Assembly: GCA_943789485.1 (NCBI GenBank)
Contig: CALSUH010000004.1
Span: 1-64,000 of the forward strand
DNA from: an uncultured Pseudomonadales bacterium
GTDB taxonomy: Bacteria > Pseudomonadota > Gammaproteobacteria > Pseudomonadales > Pseudohongiellaceae
Direction: 5' to 3'
Length of the DNA stretch: 64,000 nt
Shown: positions 45,337-55,366 of the stretch, in pieces
Layout: each line of letters opens with the position of its first letter
Position numbering within the stretch: the first letter of the stretch is position 1
Notes under the pieces: model-generated
Seen by the model: only the letters and a program-made list of their open reading frames with translations
Told to the model about the DNA's origin: nothing
The model's database searches: none
Translations under genes and position numbers: made by a program

Positions 45337-46506
45337 ATGTTTCGCAATTTATTAAAACTTTTTGCTACCGCCCTACTAGCAACTGCCGCAGCTGGCGCTT
45401 TTGCCCAGTCGGATGTTTACAGTGCCGCCAACCATGACTACAAAGTCGTGACTATAGCCGAAGATCTGGTACAGCCATGGTCCATGGCCTGGCTACCTGG
45501 CGGCGATATGTTAATTACAGAAAAGCCAGGTCGCCTCCGGGTCGTGCGTGACGGAAGCCTTCTTCCCGAAGCGATTCCCGGAGTCCCCGACGTATTCTAC
45601 GAAGGTCAAGGCGGCTTGTTTGATGTCTTGCCGCACCCAAATTTCAGCGAGAATCGTTGGGTCTATCTAACCTATTCAAAGGAAACCGAAGACAGCTCGG
45701 CAACAGCGATAGCCCGCGGCCGTTTCGAGAATGACCGACTTAGCAATGTTGTCGAAATCTTCGAAGCACAAGCAACTGGCTTTGGACACTATGGCGGCAA
45801 GATCGTTTTCGATAACGATGGCTATATGTTCCTGACGCTAGGCGATCGCATGGCTCCTCCGGTTGGCGATGAAGCCGCTCTGCGCGCTCACCCTGCACAG
45901 GATCGCAGCAATCACCAAGGCGTTATTGTGCGCCTGAACGACGATGGCACCGTACCGACTGACAACCCATTTGTCGGACAATCAAACATGCTTCCTGAAA
46001 TCTGGAGCTACGGCCACCGCAGCCCTCAAGGTTTAGCAATTCACCCGGAGACAGGTGATCTTTGGGAGTCTGAACACGGACCGCAAGGCGGCGATGAAAT
46101 TAATCGCATCGAGCCTGGCAATAACTACGGCTGGCCTCTAGTTGGTCGTGGCGCAAACTATGGCGCTTTCGGCAGGCCTATCCATATCGGTATTAGCGAA
46201 GAAGGTATGGTGCAGCCTGAACAATTCTGGGTTCCGTCAATTGCCACATCAGGCCTAATGGTCTACAACGGCGATAAGTTCCCTATGTGGTATGGCAACA
46301 TCTTTTCTGGCTCTTTAGCTGGGGAACAACTTGCTCGCTTGCAACTGTCTGACGACTACAGCAGCGTAGTTGTAGAAGAAACACTTGTGTATGACATCGG
46401 TCGAATCCGTGACGTGCGCCAGGGTATTGATGGCTATATCTACTTAGCCGTTTCCGATCGCAATGGCGACCCAACTTCAGTTGTTCGCTTAGAGCCGGCT
46501 GACTAA
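45337..46506 (+). CDS. Soluble PQQ-dependent sugar dehydrogenase family protein (GSDH)
   Basis: 389 residues from the ATG at 45337, after which comes a signal peptide (cleavage near AGAFAQ). The six-bladed soluble-GDH fold is shown by VQPWSMAWLPGGDMLITEKP, GQGGLFDVLPHPNFSENRWV, the catalytic-His region FGHYGGKIVFDNDGYMFLTL, SYGHRSPQGLAIHPETGDLW and EHGPQGGDEINRIEPGNNYG. These aldose dehydrogenases oxidise sugars in the periplasm with PQQ and pass electrons on. A strong terminator follows. The upstream small exported protein may be in the same transcript. Confidence 0.92.
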   Translation: MFRNLLKLFATALLATAAAGAFAQSDVYSAANHDYKVVTIAEDLVQPWSMAWLPGGDMLITEKPGRLRVVRDGSLLPEAIPGVPDVFYEGQGGLFDVLPHPNFSENRWVYLTYSKETEDSSATAIARGRFENDRLSNVVEIFEAQATGFGHYGGKIVFDNDGYMFLTLGDRMAPPVGDEAALRAHPAQDRSNHQGVIVRLNDDGTVPTDNPFVGQSNMLPEIWSYGHRSPQGLAIHPETGDLWESEHGPQGGDEINRIEPGNNYGWPLVGRGANYGAFGRPIHIGISEEGMVQPEQFWVPSIATSGLMVYNGDKFPMWYGNIFSGSLAGEQLARLQLSDDYSSVVVEETLVYDIGRIRDVRQGIDGYIYLAVSDRNGDPTSVVRLEPAD

Positions 46507-46526
46507 GTCCTTCGCTCAATGTTTGA

Positions 46527-46555
46527 AAAAAAGGGGCCTCGATGGCCCCTTTTTT
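46527..46555 (+). terminator. Rho-independent terminator
   Basis: AAAAAAGGGGCC pairs with GGCCCCTTTTTT over a 5-nt loop, 20 nt after the sugar dehydrogenase stop. Near-symmetric A/T runs allow use in both directions. Confidence 0.92.
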
Positions 46556-46835
46556 GTGGCAAAAAATTCAGCTTCTGTTTTGCAGCAAAACTGGTAAAAT
46601 TCGTCAATCAGTAGCGATGAAGTCGCAGACATTGTTCGCTTCCGTTTATTAGCCGAATCTGGCAAGCCTGAAGAGGCAGCAAAGTGCCGCTCGGCAACCC
46701 CCACCCCCGAACGAAACGCCCTCCGAAGTCGTTAGCCCACCTTAATCTAGCCTATTCGCAGCTTAGGCCTCATACTCAATAGAATTCGCATACTGGTAGG
46801 TATAAACGCGTATCAGAAAAAAGCAAAGGCCCTGC

Positions 46836-47927
46836 ATGAATGAATTACAAATACTGAAGAGCGATATTACTCAAAGCCGAGAAGTTGAATCGGAATTGGA
46901 TGTTGATATCCCTCTCGCGGCTGGCGAAATTTTATTGAAGGTGGACAAATTTGGTTTCAGCGCGAACAACGTTACCTATGCCGCAGCCGGCGATCAATTA
47001 GGTTACTGGCAGTTCTTCCCAGCCTCGAACAACGAAACTGACACCTGGGGCATCATTCCTGTCTGGGGGTTCGCCGATGTGGTGGCTAGCAGCGCAGAGG
47101 GCGTCGAGGCGGGTGAGCGAGTATTTGGCTACTACCCTACCAATAGCTATCTGAAGATGCAGAGCGTAAAGGTGTTTGAAAACCGGCTGATTGATGGCGC
47201 CGAACACCGCTCCAAATTGCCGCCGGGTTACAACACTTATCGACGAGTAGGCAAGGAAGCAGACTATGACAGGAACATGGACAATATGCGGATGCTCCTG
47301 TGGCCTTTGTATATTACCTCATTCTGCTTGTGGGACAGCCTGCAGCACAATGCCTGGCATAGCGCAAAGCAAGTGATCGTTATTAGCGCTTCGAGCAAGA
47401 CCAGCATCGGTCTAGGCTACGCACTAGCTGCAGACACTGATGCCCCCACGTCGATTGGCCTCACCTCTAAGCGTAATCAAGAATGGGTTGCGGGCCTTGG
47501 CCTTTATGACCAGACAAAGAACTATGACGCTCTTGACGAAATCGACGCATCAATACCCACTGTAATCGTGGACATGTCAGGCAACTCGCAATTACTAGCG
47601 GACATTCACGCACATCTCGGCGACAGCTTAGTTCATTGCTTAAACGTAGGACTAACACATTGGAGCGAAGGTGGAAAAGACACAGGTATCCCCGCGGATA
47701 AAAGAGAATTTTTCTTCGCACCCGGTCATATTCAAATGCGCATAAAAGATTGGGGGATTGACGGTTTCGACTCCAAGTCATCACAATTCATCTATGACTC
47801 ATGTAAACGCAGTGCCCACTGGATAAAAATTGAGAAACTGGACGGTGTCGAGAAACTCGCTGAGATTTACACTGCTGTCTGTGCAGGCAAATTGCCGCCC
47901 GAGAAAGCCCTAGTGATAGAGTTATAG
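46836..47927 (+). CDS. DUF2855 family protein
   Basis: 363 residues, cytoplasmic. The pattern is that of DUF2855, a medium-chain reductase-like family: DVDIPLAAGEILLKVDKFGF, SANNVTYAAAGDQLGYWQFF, GIIPVWGFADVVAS, and a central VIVISASSKTSIGLGYALAA that takes the place of the nucleotide-binding Rossmann motif. Biochemical role unknown; an NAD(P)-linked reductase is suggested by fold. It lies 18 nt upstream of a FAD oxidoreductase, so the two form an operon. Confidence 0.85.
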   Translation: MNELQILKSDITQSREVESELDVDIPLAAGEILLKVDKFGFSANNVTYAAAGDQLGYWQFFPASNNETDTWGIIPVWGFADVVASSAEGVEAGERVFGYYPTNSYLKMQSVKVFENRLIDGAEHRSKLPPGYNTYRRVGKEADYDRNMDNMRMLLWPLYITSFCLWDSLQHNAWHSAKQVIVISASSKTSIGLGYALAADTDAPTSIGLTSKRNQEWVAGLGLYDQTKNYDALDEIDASIPTVIVDMSGNSQLLADIHAHLGDSLVHCLNVGLTHWSEGGKDTGIPADKREFFFAPGHIQMRIKDWGIDGFDSKSSQFIYDSCKRSAHWIKIEKLDGVEKLAEIYTAVCAGKLPPEKALVIEL

Positions 47928-47945
47928 ACTGACAACAATCAACTT

Positions 47946-49241
47946 ATGTCTATTCGGAAAACTTTCCCCAATTACAAATTGAAGAGCGGTTGGAACGCGC
48001 TACTGCCCACGCGCGAAGCGAGCCCTGCGCTGAAAAAAAATATCTCTGTCGATGTGCTTATCATTGGCGCTGGGTGGACTGGAATATCCGCAGCTAAACA
48101 TTGGCATAGCCTATCTCCCGAGGCTGGTATTGCCTTGATAGATGCCAGCGAGATCGGTGAAGGTAACCCCGGACGCAATTCTGGATTTTTATTGGAGATC
48201 GCGCTGGCCGAAGATGCCAATCCAGATCAGATAGAGAAAATGAATCTCGGCAACCGCCTCACAGCTAGCACCATGGCAGAAATCCTCGCTGAGATTGATG
48301 CCTCTGGTCACGAGGTAGACATTACCAAGGCTGGAACCTATCGCGCAGCGGCTAGCGACGTTGGACTGAAGTCGTTACAGAACTACCGCGCCTTCCTCGA
48401 AGCTGCTGGACTCGAGCATGAAAGCTTAGATGCGACTGCACTGAAATTAAGAATAGGTTCGGACTTCTATCAGGAGGGACTCTATTCTCCCGATTGCTAC
48501 CTCGCACAACCCGCAGCAGCGATCCGCGCGCTTGCCTCACTGCTGCCTGAGTCTGTGCAACTGTTTGAGAACACAGCTGCGCTGAAACTAACGCAGCAAT
48601 CTAGCCGGTGGCAGGTGCAAACCCCGAACGCTGTCATCAATGCGCGTAAATTAGTACTGGCTAACAATGCCTTCAGTAAAGAGCTAGGTATTGGCCGTTC
48701 TCGTCTGGTTGCGATGCACACCTATGCCGGCTTAACTCCAGTGTTAGAAAAGTCAGTATTGGATGACCTGGGCAGCGATGAGAACTGGGGGCTACTCCCC
48801 ACACATCGACTTGGCAGCACCCTGCGTCGCACCATTGATGGAAGGCTGATGGTGCGCTCCATGCATAGCTACGAGAAGCAGGCCCCTCGAGAAAAGATTA
48901 TCGGTGGGCTCCAACACCGTCTCCAGAGGCGCTTTCCACAACTGCCGAATTTCGAGCTCGAACACTGCTGGGGTGGCGCCGTCGGTTTTACTTTCAATGG
49001 GGGTGCTGTGTGGGGCGAATTCAAGCCCGGGCTTTATGTATCAGCAGGTTGTAACGGTGGCGGTACAGTTAAGGGGACTCTCCTTGGAAAACTGCTTGTT
49101 GAGGTAGCTCATGGTATGAAAGTGCCAGATGTCCCTAAGTTATTTGGCCAGGCTAGCTGGATGCCTCCAGAGCCCTTCCGCAAAATTGGCTACAAGCTAG
49201 CCGCGTCTGTGGAAAGCCACCAAGGCCGACACGAGCTATGA
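47946..49241 (+). CDS. FAD-dependent oxidoreductase (DAO family, PuuB/OrdL-like)
   Basis: 431 residues. Dinucleotide-binding motif VDVLIIGAGWTGISAAKHW near residue 33, then GEGNPGRNSGFLLEIALAED, typical of gamma-glutamylputrescine oxidase relatives. The C-terminal half has LEHCWGGAVGFTFNGG and LYVSAGCNGGGTVKGTLLGK, the usual closing FAD contact. Expected chemistry is oxidation of an amine or amino acid to an imine with hydrogen peroxide or quinone as acceptor. Paired with DUF2855. No polyamine genes are nearby, so the substrate is left open. Confidence 0.85.
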   Translation: MSIRKTFPNYKLKSGWNALLPTREASPALKKNISVDVLIIGAGWTGISAAKHWHSLSPEAGIALIDASEIGEGNPGRNSGFLLEIALAEDANPDQIEKMNLGNRLTASTMAEILAEIDASGHEVDITKAGTYRAAASDVGLKSLQNYRAFLEAAGLEHESLDATALKLRIGSDFYQEGLYSPDCYLAQPAAAIRALASLLPESVQLFENTAALKLTQQSSRWQVQTPNAVINARKLVLANNAFSKELGIGRSRLVAMHTYAGLTPVLEKSVLDDLGSDENWGLLPTHRLGSTLRRTIDGRLMVRSMHSYEKQAPREKIIGGLQHRLQRRFPQLPNFELEHCWGGAVGFTFNGGAVWGEFKPGLYVSAGCNGGGTVKGTLLGKLLVEVAHGMKVPDVPKLFGQASWMPPEPFRKIGYKLAASVESHQGRHEL

Positions 49242-49509
49242 GAAACCACTTACCGACTGTCTATTGCATCGCCGGCTCAACTAGGAAAGATTGTCTAAGC
49301 AGACTCCTAAGTATTCATTATAAATACGAGAAGGATTAACGCGCGCAACCCACTGATTATCTAGGCCACTATGCCGCATTGGCAGGGCTAGTCAGTGCCT
49401 GGCGTTCTTTAGCGGTCGGTTTCGCATTCTAAACAAGACAAAAAGATCACTTTTCACTACACTCTGAGCGTTCAATTATTCGACAAAAACAAGTGTAACG
49501 GGGTGTATC

Positions 49510-50433
49510 ATGTCTAAAAGAATACTTGCCGCAGTAACTACAGCGATGGCTCTAATTCTATCCAGTAGCGTCTTGAATGCCGCAGAAATAAAGCTGGTAC
49601 GTTTTGGCCCTTTGGGCGAAGAACGCCCGGGCATAGTCGATGCGCAAGGTCAGATTCGCGATCTTTCGGCGCATATCGATGACATTACGCCAGATACACT
49701 ATCTGAAGCCTCACTTGAGGAGATTGCACAGATCCCAATGAGCGAATTGCCTGTCATTCCGGGCAATCCTCGACTCGGAGTACCAGTGACCGGGACGGGC
49801 AAGATCGTCGCCATCGGTTTCAATTATGTGAATCACGCGGCGGAAATGGCAGTAGAACTGCCTACCGAGCCACTGGTATTCATGAAGGCCACCTCTGCTT
49901 TGACAGGTCCTTTCGACAATGTGATTCAGCCGCGCAATGGCCATAAACTCGACTACGAATCAGAGCTCGTCATCGTGATTGGACGACGCGCCCAATATAT
50001 ATCCGAAAACGAGGTCTTCGATTACATCGCGGGTTTCACTGTTGGACACGACGTGTCTGAACGCGCCTTTCAGCGCGAGCGTGGTGGGCAATTCACGAAG
50101 GGTAAGAGCGCCGATACATTCGCACCGGTCGGCCCTTACTTAGTGACACCCGACAACATCGATGATGTGCAGAACCTGTCTATCTGGTCAGAAGTCAACG
50201 GCGAAATGCGCCAGCAAGGCACCACCGCCGACATGGTCTTCGGTGTTAAGGAAATCGTCAGTCACCTGAGCCAGTTCATGACGCTCTATCCCGGCGATCT
50301 GATCTTTACCGGAACACCAGCTGGCGTTGGCGATGGCATGGTACCACCAAGCTACCTAAAACCAGGTGATGTTGTTCGCGTTGGCATCGAAGGCCTGGAA
50401 TTTCAGCGACAAACTATTGTAGCCCCGCGCTAA
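49510..50433 (+). CDS. Fumarylacetoacetate hydrolase-family protein with a signal peptide
   Basis: 307 residues. A Sec signal peptide (AAVTTAMALILSSSVLNAAE) precedes the complete FAH fold. GKIVAIGFNYVNHAAEMAVE, PLVFMKATSALTGPFD, LDYESELVIVIGRRAQYISE, VGHDVSERAFQRERGGQFTK and PGDLIFTGTPAGVGDGM include the acidic metal ligands of the family (Glu-x-Glu and Asp). FAH relatives cleave C-C bonds or decarboxylate and isomerise keto acids, nearly always in the cytoplasm. Export here is unusual. It is flanked by periplasmic redox genes, so it may act on a product made there. Confidence 0.88.
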   Translation: MSKRILAAVTTAMALILSSSVLNAAEIKLVRFGPLGEERPGIVDAQGQIRDLSAHIDDITPDTLSEASLEEIAQIPMSELPVIPGNPRLGVPVTGTGKIVAIGFNYVNHAAEMAVELPTEPLVFMKATSALTGPFDNVIQPRNGHKLDYESELVIVIGRRAQYISENEVFDYIAGFTVGHDVSERAFQRERGGQFTKGKSADTFAPVGPYLVTPDNIDDVQNLSIWSEVNGEMRQQGTTADMVFGVKEIVSHLSQFMTLYPGDLIFTGTPAGVGDGMVPPSYLKPGDVVRVGIEGLEFQRQTIVAPR

Positions 50434-50461
50434 CTCCTGTGGGTTTAGCCCTATTCTTTCT

Positions 50462-52090
50462 TTATTCTAAGCCGAATACGAATAGGGTCTGCCCACCAAT
50501 AATTGCAACGCGCTGATTGCCATCCACGGAGAATCCCATGGGATTGGTGCGTATATGCGCACCGGAATTGAAAAACCACAGAGGGCCTCCATCTTCCGCA
50601 TCCAAGGCAAAGAAATTGCCTTCGTTGCTAGCACCGAACACCAGACCGCCAGCTGTCGCCATCACGCCTGACCAAGGCGGAGTCTGCAACTCGAACTCCC
50701 ACTGCTGCTCGCCAGTCATCACATCCAGCGCCAATATAGCTCCAGAGGCATCATCGCCGTCCAACGGCTGTTCACCACCCCCTAAGAAAGGCATGCCCGG
50801 CTCGTATTCCACATCAGACTTGAAGTAGATTGCACCCATGCGCCTATTCGGCACGAAGAACTGTTCTGTCTGCGGATTGTACGAGGGAGAGAACCAGTTG
50901 GTAGCTCCCTGCAGGCTAGGCCAAACCAGGTTCCCTTCGCGCATTGGCTCTGTATTGGGAATTACGATTGGTCTACCGTTATCATCAATGCCCTCAGACC
51001 AGGTCTGAAATGAATATTCTTCACCTAACAAGTATTCTCCGGTTTCTCGATCCAGCAGGTAATAGAATGCATTGCGGTTCGCTAGAGCGAGAAGCTTGCG
51101 CTGCCGACCCTCGAACTCACCATCAACCAACACCGGAATCTGATTGGCATCCCAGTCATGAGTATCGTGCGGCGTGTATTGAAAAAACCATTTCATCTCG
51201 CCGGTATCAGGGTCTAACGCCAACACTGCACAGGTAAATAAATTATCGCCCGGGCGCAGGTCGCCGTTCCAATCTGGAGCCGGGTTTCCTGTAGTCCAAT
51301 ACAATAAATCCAGCTCTGGGTCGTAAGAGCCAGTCAACCAAGTAGAACCACCACCGGTCTGCCAGTCGTCGCCTTGCCAGGTTTCACTGCCAGGCTCACC
51401 AGGAGCTGGCACTGTAAAGGTTCGCCATAGGCGCTCGCCCGTCTCAGAATCGTAGGCATCGATATAACCACGCACGCCGGCTTCAGCTCCACTCACACCC
51501 ACGATAATTTTTCCATCCAACGCCAGCGGAGCCAGAGTCAGCGAAAAGCCCACTGAATTATCCGCTACTGTAGTCTCCCAGCGCACTGCACCGGTTCGTG
51601 CATCGAGAGCAAAAAGGCGCGCATCTAACGTAGCTACATACACTTTGTCATCCAACAGAGCGACACCGCGATTAATGCGTGGAAAACCTATATTTAAAAC
51701 GTCGTTGCTGATGTCCGGAACGAAATGCCACAACATTCTACCCGTGTGCGTGTCCAGCGCCGTTACGCTGCTAGGCGATTCCGTTATATACATGACATCA
51801 CCGGCCACCAGAGGCGTCGTTTCTTGCAAGGCCGCCCCGTTTATTCCTGTAGGCTGCATCTGATATGCCCACATCACTTTCAGCTGATTCACATTCACCG
51901 TATTGATCTGGCTAAGCGGAGAAAACCGCTGCGACTTGTAGCCACCGGAATAGCTAAGCCAATCGGCGCCGTTAGCCTCATCATTGAGAAGAGCCTCGAA
52001 AGGTGTGTCGGCCAGAACAGGGTTGCTTCCTAAGCAGGCTAAGAAAAATACGGAGAACAATTTAGTTTTTGACAGTGCCGATAACTTCAT
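50462..52090 (-). CDS. PQQ-binding alcohol-dehydrogenase-like protein, exported
   Basis: 542 residues from the ATG at 52090 (GGAG 9 nt upstream), signal peptide ending near VLADT. PQQ propeller marks: ADWLSYSGGYKSQRFSPLSQ, VSGAEAGVRGYIDAYDSETG, GGGSTWLTGSYDPELDLLYW, TTGNPAPDWNGDLRPGDNLF and TPHDTHDWDANQIPVL. The last holds the catalytic Asp followed by an Asp two residues on, the position linked to lanthanide use in XoxF/PedH enzymes. The adjacent vicinal Cys pair of methanol dehydrogenase is not evident. It lacks a fused heme domain; the diheme cytochrome c gene just upstream, 18 nt apart, probably supplies the electron acceptor. Confidence 0.87.
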   Translation of the reverse strand: MKLSALSKTKLFSVFFLACLGSNPVLADTPFEALLNDEANGADWLSYSGGYKSQRFSPLSQINTVNVNQLKVMWAYQMQPTGINGAALQETTPLVAGDVMYITESPSSVTALDTHTGRMLWHFVPDISNDVLNIGFPRINRGVALLDDKVYVATLDARLFALDARTGAVRWETTVADNSVGFSLTLAPLALDGKIIVGVSGAEAGVRGYIDAYDSETGERLWRTFTVPAPGEPGSETWQGDDWQTGGGSTWLTGSYDPELDLLYWTTGNPAPDWNGDLRPGDNLFTCAVLALDPDTGEMKWFFQYTPHDTHDWDANQIPVLVDGEFEGRQRKLLALANRNAFYYLLDRETGEYLLGEEYSFQTWSEGIDDNGRPIVIPNTEPMREGNLVWPSLQGATNWFSPSYNPQTEQFFVPNRRMGAIYFKSDVEYEPGMPFLGGGEQPLDGDDASGAILALDVMTGEQQWEFELQTPPWSGVMATAGGLVFGASNEGNFFALDAEDGGPLWFFNSGAHIRTNPMGFSVDGNQRVAIIGGQTLFVFGLE

Positions 52091-52108
52091 TTCAGTCTTC
52101 TCCAATCT

Positions 52109-52894
52109 TTATTTCAGACTCATGAGGTAGGACACCACATCGTCTATCTGTTTCTCGTTTAACACAGAATTGTAGCCCGGCATAAGAGAATGCCCTGGTA
52201 CCTTCTCGTAACTGATCAAGTCGGATTTTTCAAAGGAAACTATCTCACCCGCCATATCGCGCATCTGTACGGTGAAGGCATCTTCATTGATGCGCATACC
52301 TTCGTATGTTCCAAGCTCTGAAACAATGCGCACTGTTAGAAACGCCTGAAGTGACCCGCGAAAGCGGTCCACCAAGCGCGGTTGATCTGTTTCGGGGCTG
52401 GTTACTGAGCGGCGAAGATAAGCTGCGGTGCGTCGTTGACCCACATTACTGAGCTCTGGACCGATACCCAAACCCTCTCCATTTAGAATATGGCAGCTAG
52501 AGCAGTTGCCGATGCTGCTATACACCTGCGCCCCTGCTATCGCGTCACCGGGCATGTCTTCCGAGGGCAGTTCACCCAAACTGCGAACATAAGCCGCCAC
52601 ATCAGGCCCGTCTTGCCCGCGCAATTGCCGCGAGCCTGGCATGCCTGTTCCGGGAATACCGCCTACGATGAGTGAAACGAGAGCGGCGTCATCAGGGGCG
52701 TGAACAAGATTAGCCCGCGTAAGACTTGGGCCCTCAGACCCTTCACCCAACATGCCATGGCAGCGGGCACAGAGAGTTTGAAAGAGTTGCTCCCCATTCT
52801 CTAGATTCTGCGCAGAGACCGGCCCTGTTGAAAGTAACAAAAATCCCGCCACGATAAACGCAGAGGAGCGACAAAAGCATTGCTTGAGGAGCAC
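52109..52894 (-). CDS. Diheme cytochrome c, partner of the PQQ dehydrogenase
   Basis: 261 residues from a GTG at 52894, preferred because GGGAGG sits 6 nt before it and the signal peptide (FIVAGFLLLSTGPVSAQ) follows; a TTG eleven codons earlier has no such site. Two heme c sites are visible, CARCH and CSSCH, with candidate axial Met in GTGMPGSRQL and SLMPGYNSVLNEKQIDDV. The first domain resembles the small cytochromes that accept electrons from quinohemoprotein alcohol dehydrogenases. It is the first gene of a two-gene operon with the PQQ protein. Located in the periplasm. Confidence 0.88.
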   Translation of the reverse strand: MLLKQCFCRSSAFIVAGFLLLSTGPVSAQNLENGEQLFQTLCARCHGMLGEGSEGPSLTRANLVHAPDDAALVSLIVGGIPGTGMPGSRQLRGQDGPDVAAYVRSLGELPSEDMPGDAIAGAQVYSSIGNCSSCHILNGEGLGIGPELSNVGQRRTAAYLRRSVTSPETDQPRLVDRFRGSLQAFLTVRIVSELGTYEGMRINEDAFTVQMRDMAGEIVSFEKSDLISYEKVPGHSLMPGYNSVLNEKQIDDVVSYLMSLK

Positions 52895-53209
52895 GGAGAA
52901 CCTCCCGATATTTTGCTTGATAGACAATTGAACGAATTCCCCAAAAGTACACTAGAAACCTGTTATCGGCTATGCTTATACAGCTTCTTCGGATGATATT
53001 CGCAGGCGCGTAATCGTCGCTAGAAGGCCTATAGCCAACGGATCGCTAAAAATGCGATAGGGCCGAGGCTCGCCGCTAAATCTGAATGACAATTGACTAG
53101 CCTTTGGTCAAGACAATGAGTTCGAGTCGGCGTATTCTCAAACTCAGGCACCGGTTTCGCATCTAGGGCCTTCATCAAATAAACTATTTTTTGAGAGAAA
53201 CAAAGAGTC
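52895..53209. other. Divergent promoter region, no gene
   Basis: 315 bp between the cytochrome c/PQQ operon and malic enzyme. A 66-codon minus-strand frame here overlaps the malic enzyme start and looks random. Nothing else seen. Confidence 0.45.
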
Positions 53210-54898
53210 ATGACGCCCACCAATCCCATTTACATCTCTTACGCAGGTCCCTCACTGCTGGAAACGCCCTTGTTGAATAAGGGCTCGGCTTTCTCCGGGA
53301 GGGAACGCCTCAACTTTAACCTAATCGGACTCTTGCCTCCACGCTATGAGAATATCGAGGAACAAGTAAAACGCGCTTACATGCAGTACAAGAGCTTCGA
53401 TGAAGCAATCAATAAGCACATCTACTTGCGTGCAGTGCAGGACAACAACGAAACCCTATTCTACCGATTGCTAAATGAGCATCTTGTCGAGATGCTGCCC
53501 ATCATCTATACGCCCACAGTGGGCGCAGCGTGCGAGCACTTCTCTGACATCTATCGCAGTGCCCGCGGCATTATTGCGTCTTATGAAGAACGGCAATTTA
53601 TGGATGAGATATTGCACAGCGTCACCAAGGATAGGATCAAGGTAATTGTTGTGACTGACGGCGAGCGTGTGCTTGGCCTAGGTGATCAAGGTGTTGGCGG
53701 CATGGGCATCGCCATTGGAAAATTATCTATCTATACTACCTGCGGCGGAATCAGCCCCGCCTACACCCTACCCGTGGCTCTAGATGTAGGCACCAATAAT
53801 AAGACACTACTGGACGATCCTTACTACATAGGCACGCGCCATCCACGCATAAACAAAGCTGAATACGACGCCTTCGTCGATGATTTTGTCAATGCGGCAC
53901 AAAAGCGGTGGCCTGGAGTATTGATTCAGTTTGAAGATTTTGCACAACCGAATGCGATGCCGATATTGCAGCGTCATCGCGAACACGTTTGTTGTTTTAA
54001 CGATGACATTCAGGGCACCGCGGCGGTGACTCTGGGAGCCCTACTGTCTGCATGCCGAAAAAAAGGCGAAGCACTCAATCAGCAGAAAGTAGTATTCGTT
54101 GGCTCCGGCTCAGCCGGCTGCGGTATAGCCGAACTTATCATCACCGCAATGGTTATCGAAGGCCTCACGGATGCGCAAGCGCGCGCCAGGGTGTTCATGG
54201 TCGATCGCACCGGCCTGCTAACCCAGGGCATGGCCGACTTGCTCGACTTTCAGAAACGTTTGGCCCAACCATCATCTGCTGTGAAAGAATGGAAACTTAC
54301 TTCAGGCAGCGACTATGCCAATTTGATGGATATAATCAACAATACTCAACCGAGCATACTTATCGGCGTCTCTGGTCAGCCAGGCTTGTTCACAGAAGAA
54401 GTGATACGCCAAATGCTCGCCGGTTGTTCTCGCCCGGTCATCCTACCGCTAAGTAACCCATCTCAACATGTAGAAGCGCACCCTCAAGACGTAGTAACGT
54501 GGACTGATGGCAAAGCCATTGTTGCCACCGGCAGCCCATTCGAGCAGATCGAGCACAATGGCGAGAATTTTGAGATATCACAATGTAACAATAGTTATAT
54601 TTTTCCAGGCCTTGGCCTCGGCGTTATTTCCTGTAAAGCCAAGTTAGTCAGTGACGAAATGTTGATGGTTGCCAGCACCACCCTAGCAGAACTGTCACCA
54701 GGGCAAGAAGATCAATCCAGCGCGGTACTACCTCCGCTGACAGCGTTGCCACAAATCAGCCGGAAGATCGCCTTCACGGTAGCCAGGACTGCAATCGCGC
54801 AGGATCTTGCGCGGGATATGACTGACGATGAACTGCTAGCCTCGATCGAGCGCAACTTCTGGTCGCCGGTCTATAGGGAATATCGCAGAATCGCTTAG
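53210..54898 (+). CDS. maeA: NAD-dependent malic enzyme
   Basis: 562 residues, the usual length for the large bacterial malic enzyme. It converts malate to pyruvate, CO2 and NADH in the cytoplasm. Motifs in order: [40 protein letters not shown] with the catalytic Tyr, [55 protein letters not shown], and the NAD-binding [16 protein letters not shown]. The preference for NAD over NADP is inferred from overall similarity to E. coli MaeA. Monocistronic; divergent from the cytochrome gene. Confidence 0.95.
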   Translation: MTPTNPIYISYAGPSLLETPLLNKGSAFSGRERLNFNLIGLLPPRYENIEEQVKRAYMQYKSFDEAINKHIYLRAVQDNNETLFYRLLNEHLVEMLPIIYTPTVGAACEHFSDIYRSARGIIASYEERQFMDEILHSVTKDRIKVIVVTDGERVLGLGDQGVGGMGIAIGKLSIYTTCGGISPAYTLPVALDVGTNNKTLLDDPYYIGTRHPRINKAEYDAFVDDFVNAAQKRWPGVLIQFEDFAQPNAMPILQRHREHVCCFNDDIQGTAAVTLGALLSACRKKGEALNQQKVVFVGSGSAGCGIAELIITAMVIEGLTDAQARARVFMVDRTGLLTQGMADLLDFQKRLAQPSSAVKEWKLTSGSDYANLMDIINNTQPSILIGVSGQPGLFTEEVIRQMLAGCSRPVILPLSNPSQHVEAHPQDVVTWTDGKAIVATGSPFEQIEHNGENFEISQCNNSYIFPGLGLGVISCKAKLVSDEMLMVASTTLAELSPGQEDQSSAVLPPLTALPQISRKIAFTVARTAIAQDLARDMTDDELLASIERNFWSPVYREYRRIA

Positions 54899-55366
54899 TG
54901 CTGGGTAGGTTGGGTTTATCTGCAAGCTCTAAAGCAACCAGCAGCATCTACAATTCCTCGATGATTTTGATGGCGGTGTAGTTGTGTATCACGCGGCTGA
55001 CCAGAGTCTTGATGCAGCCAATCGAGCCTAGGTATTACTTGCCGGTCTAAACCTTCGTAAGTAATTCCGCGATCTCATCTTCTTTGGGAAAAGTTCGAGT
55101 TTGTGCTTGGAGAATTTCGCCACACCATCTTTAAGATATATTTTGGGTTAATTCCCCCGACTATTTGCAATAAGCGCATTTTCGACTAACTAATTTTGAT
55201 CACACAGATTAACAATAACAGAGGGTTTATAGCTGCCATTGGATGCACTATCCTAATCACGCCTTTATTTAAGTGTTTTTCAAGGGCCATCGAAATAGAC
55301 CCGCATAGCCATCGTGTGCAAGTATAAATAAGCGAAACCTATAATAACCACCTAACTGGAATTAGT
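54899..55366. other. Gene-poor region
   Basis: 468 bp. On the minus strand around 55040-55135 a short stretch reads LKDGVAKFSKHKLELFPK with the following residues split over two frames, which might be a gene remnant. No further support. The last 150 bp are AT-rich and should hold the promoter of the papain-fold protein. Confidence 0.35.

Noticed and set aside
53029-53229. 66-codon minus-strand frame before malic enzyme
   Set aside because: It overlaps the malic enzyme start, lacks a ribosome-binding site and has no recognisable pattern.
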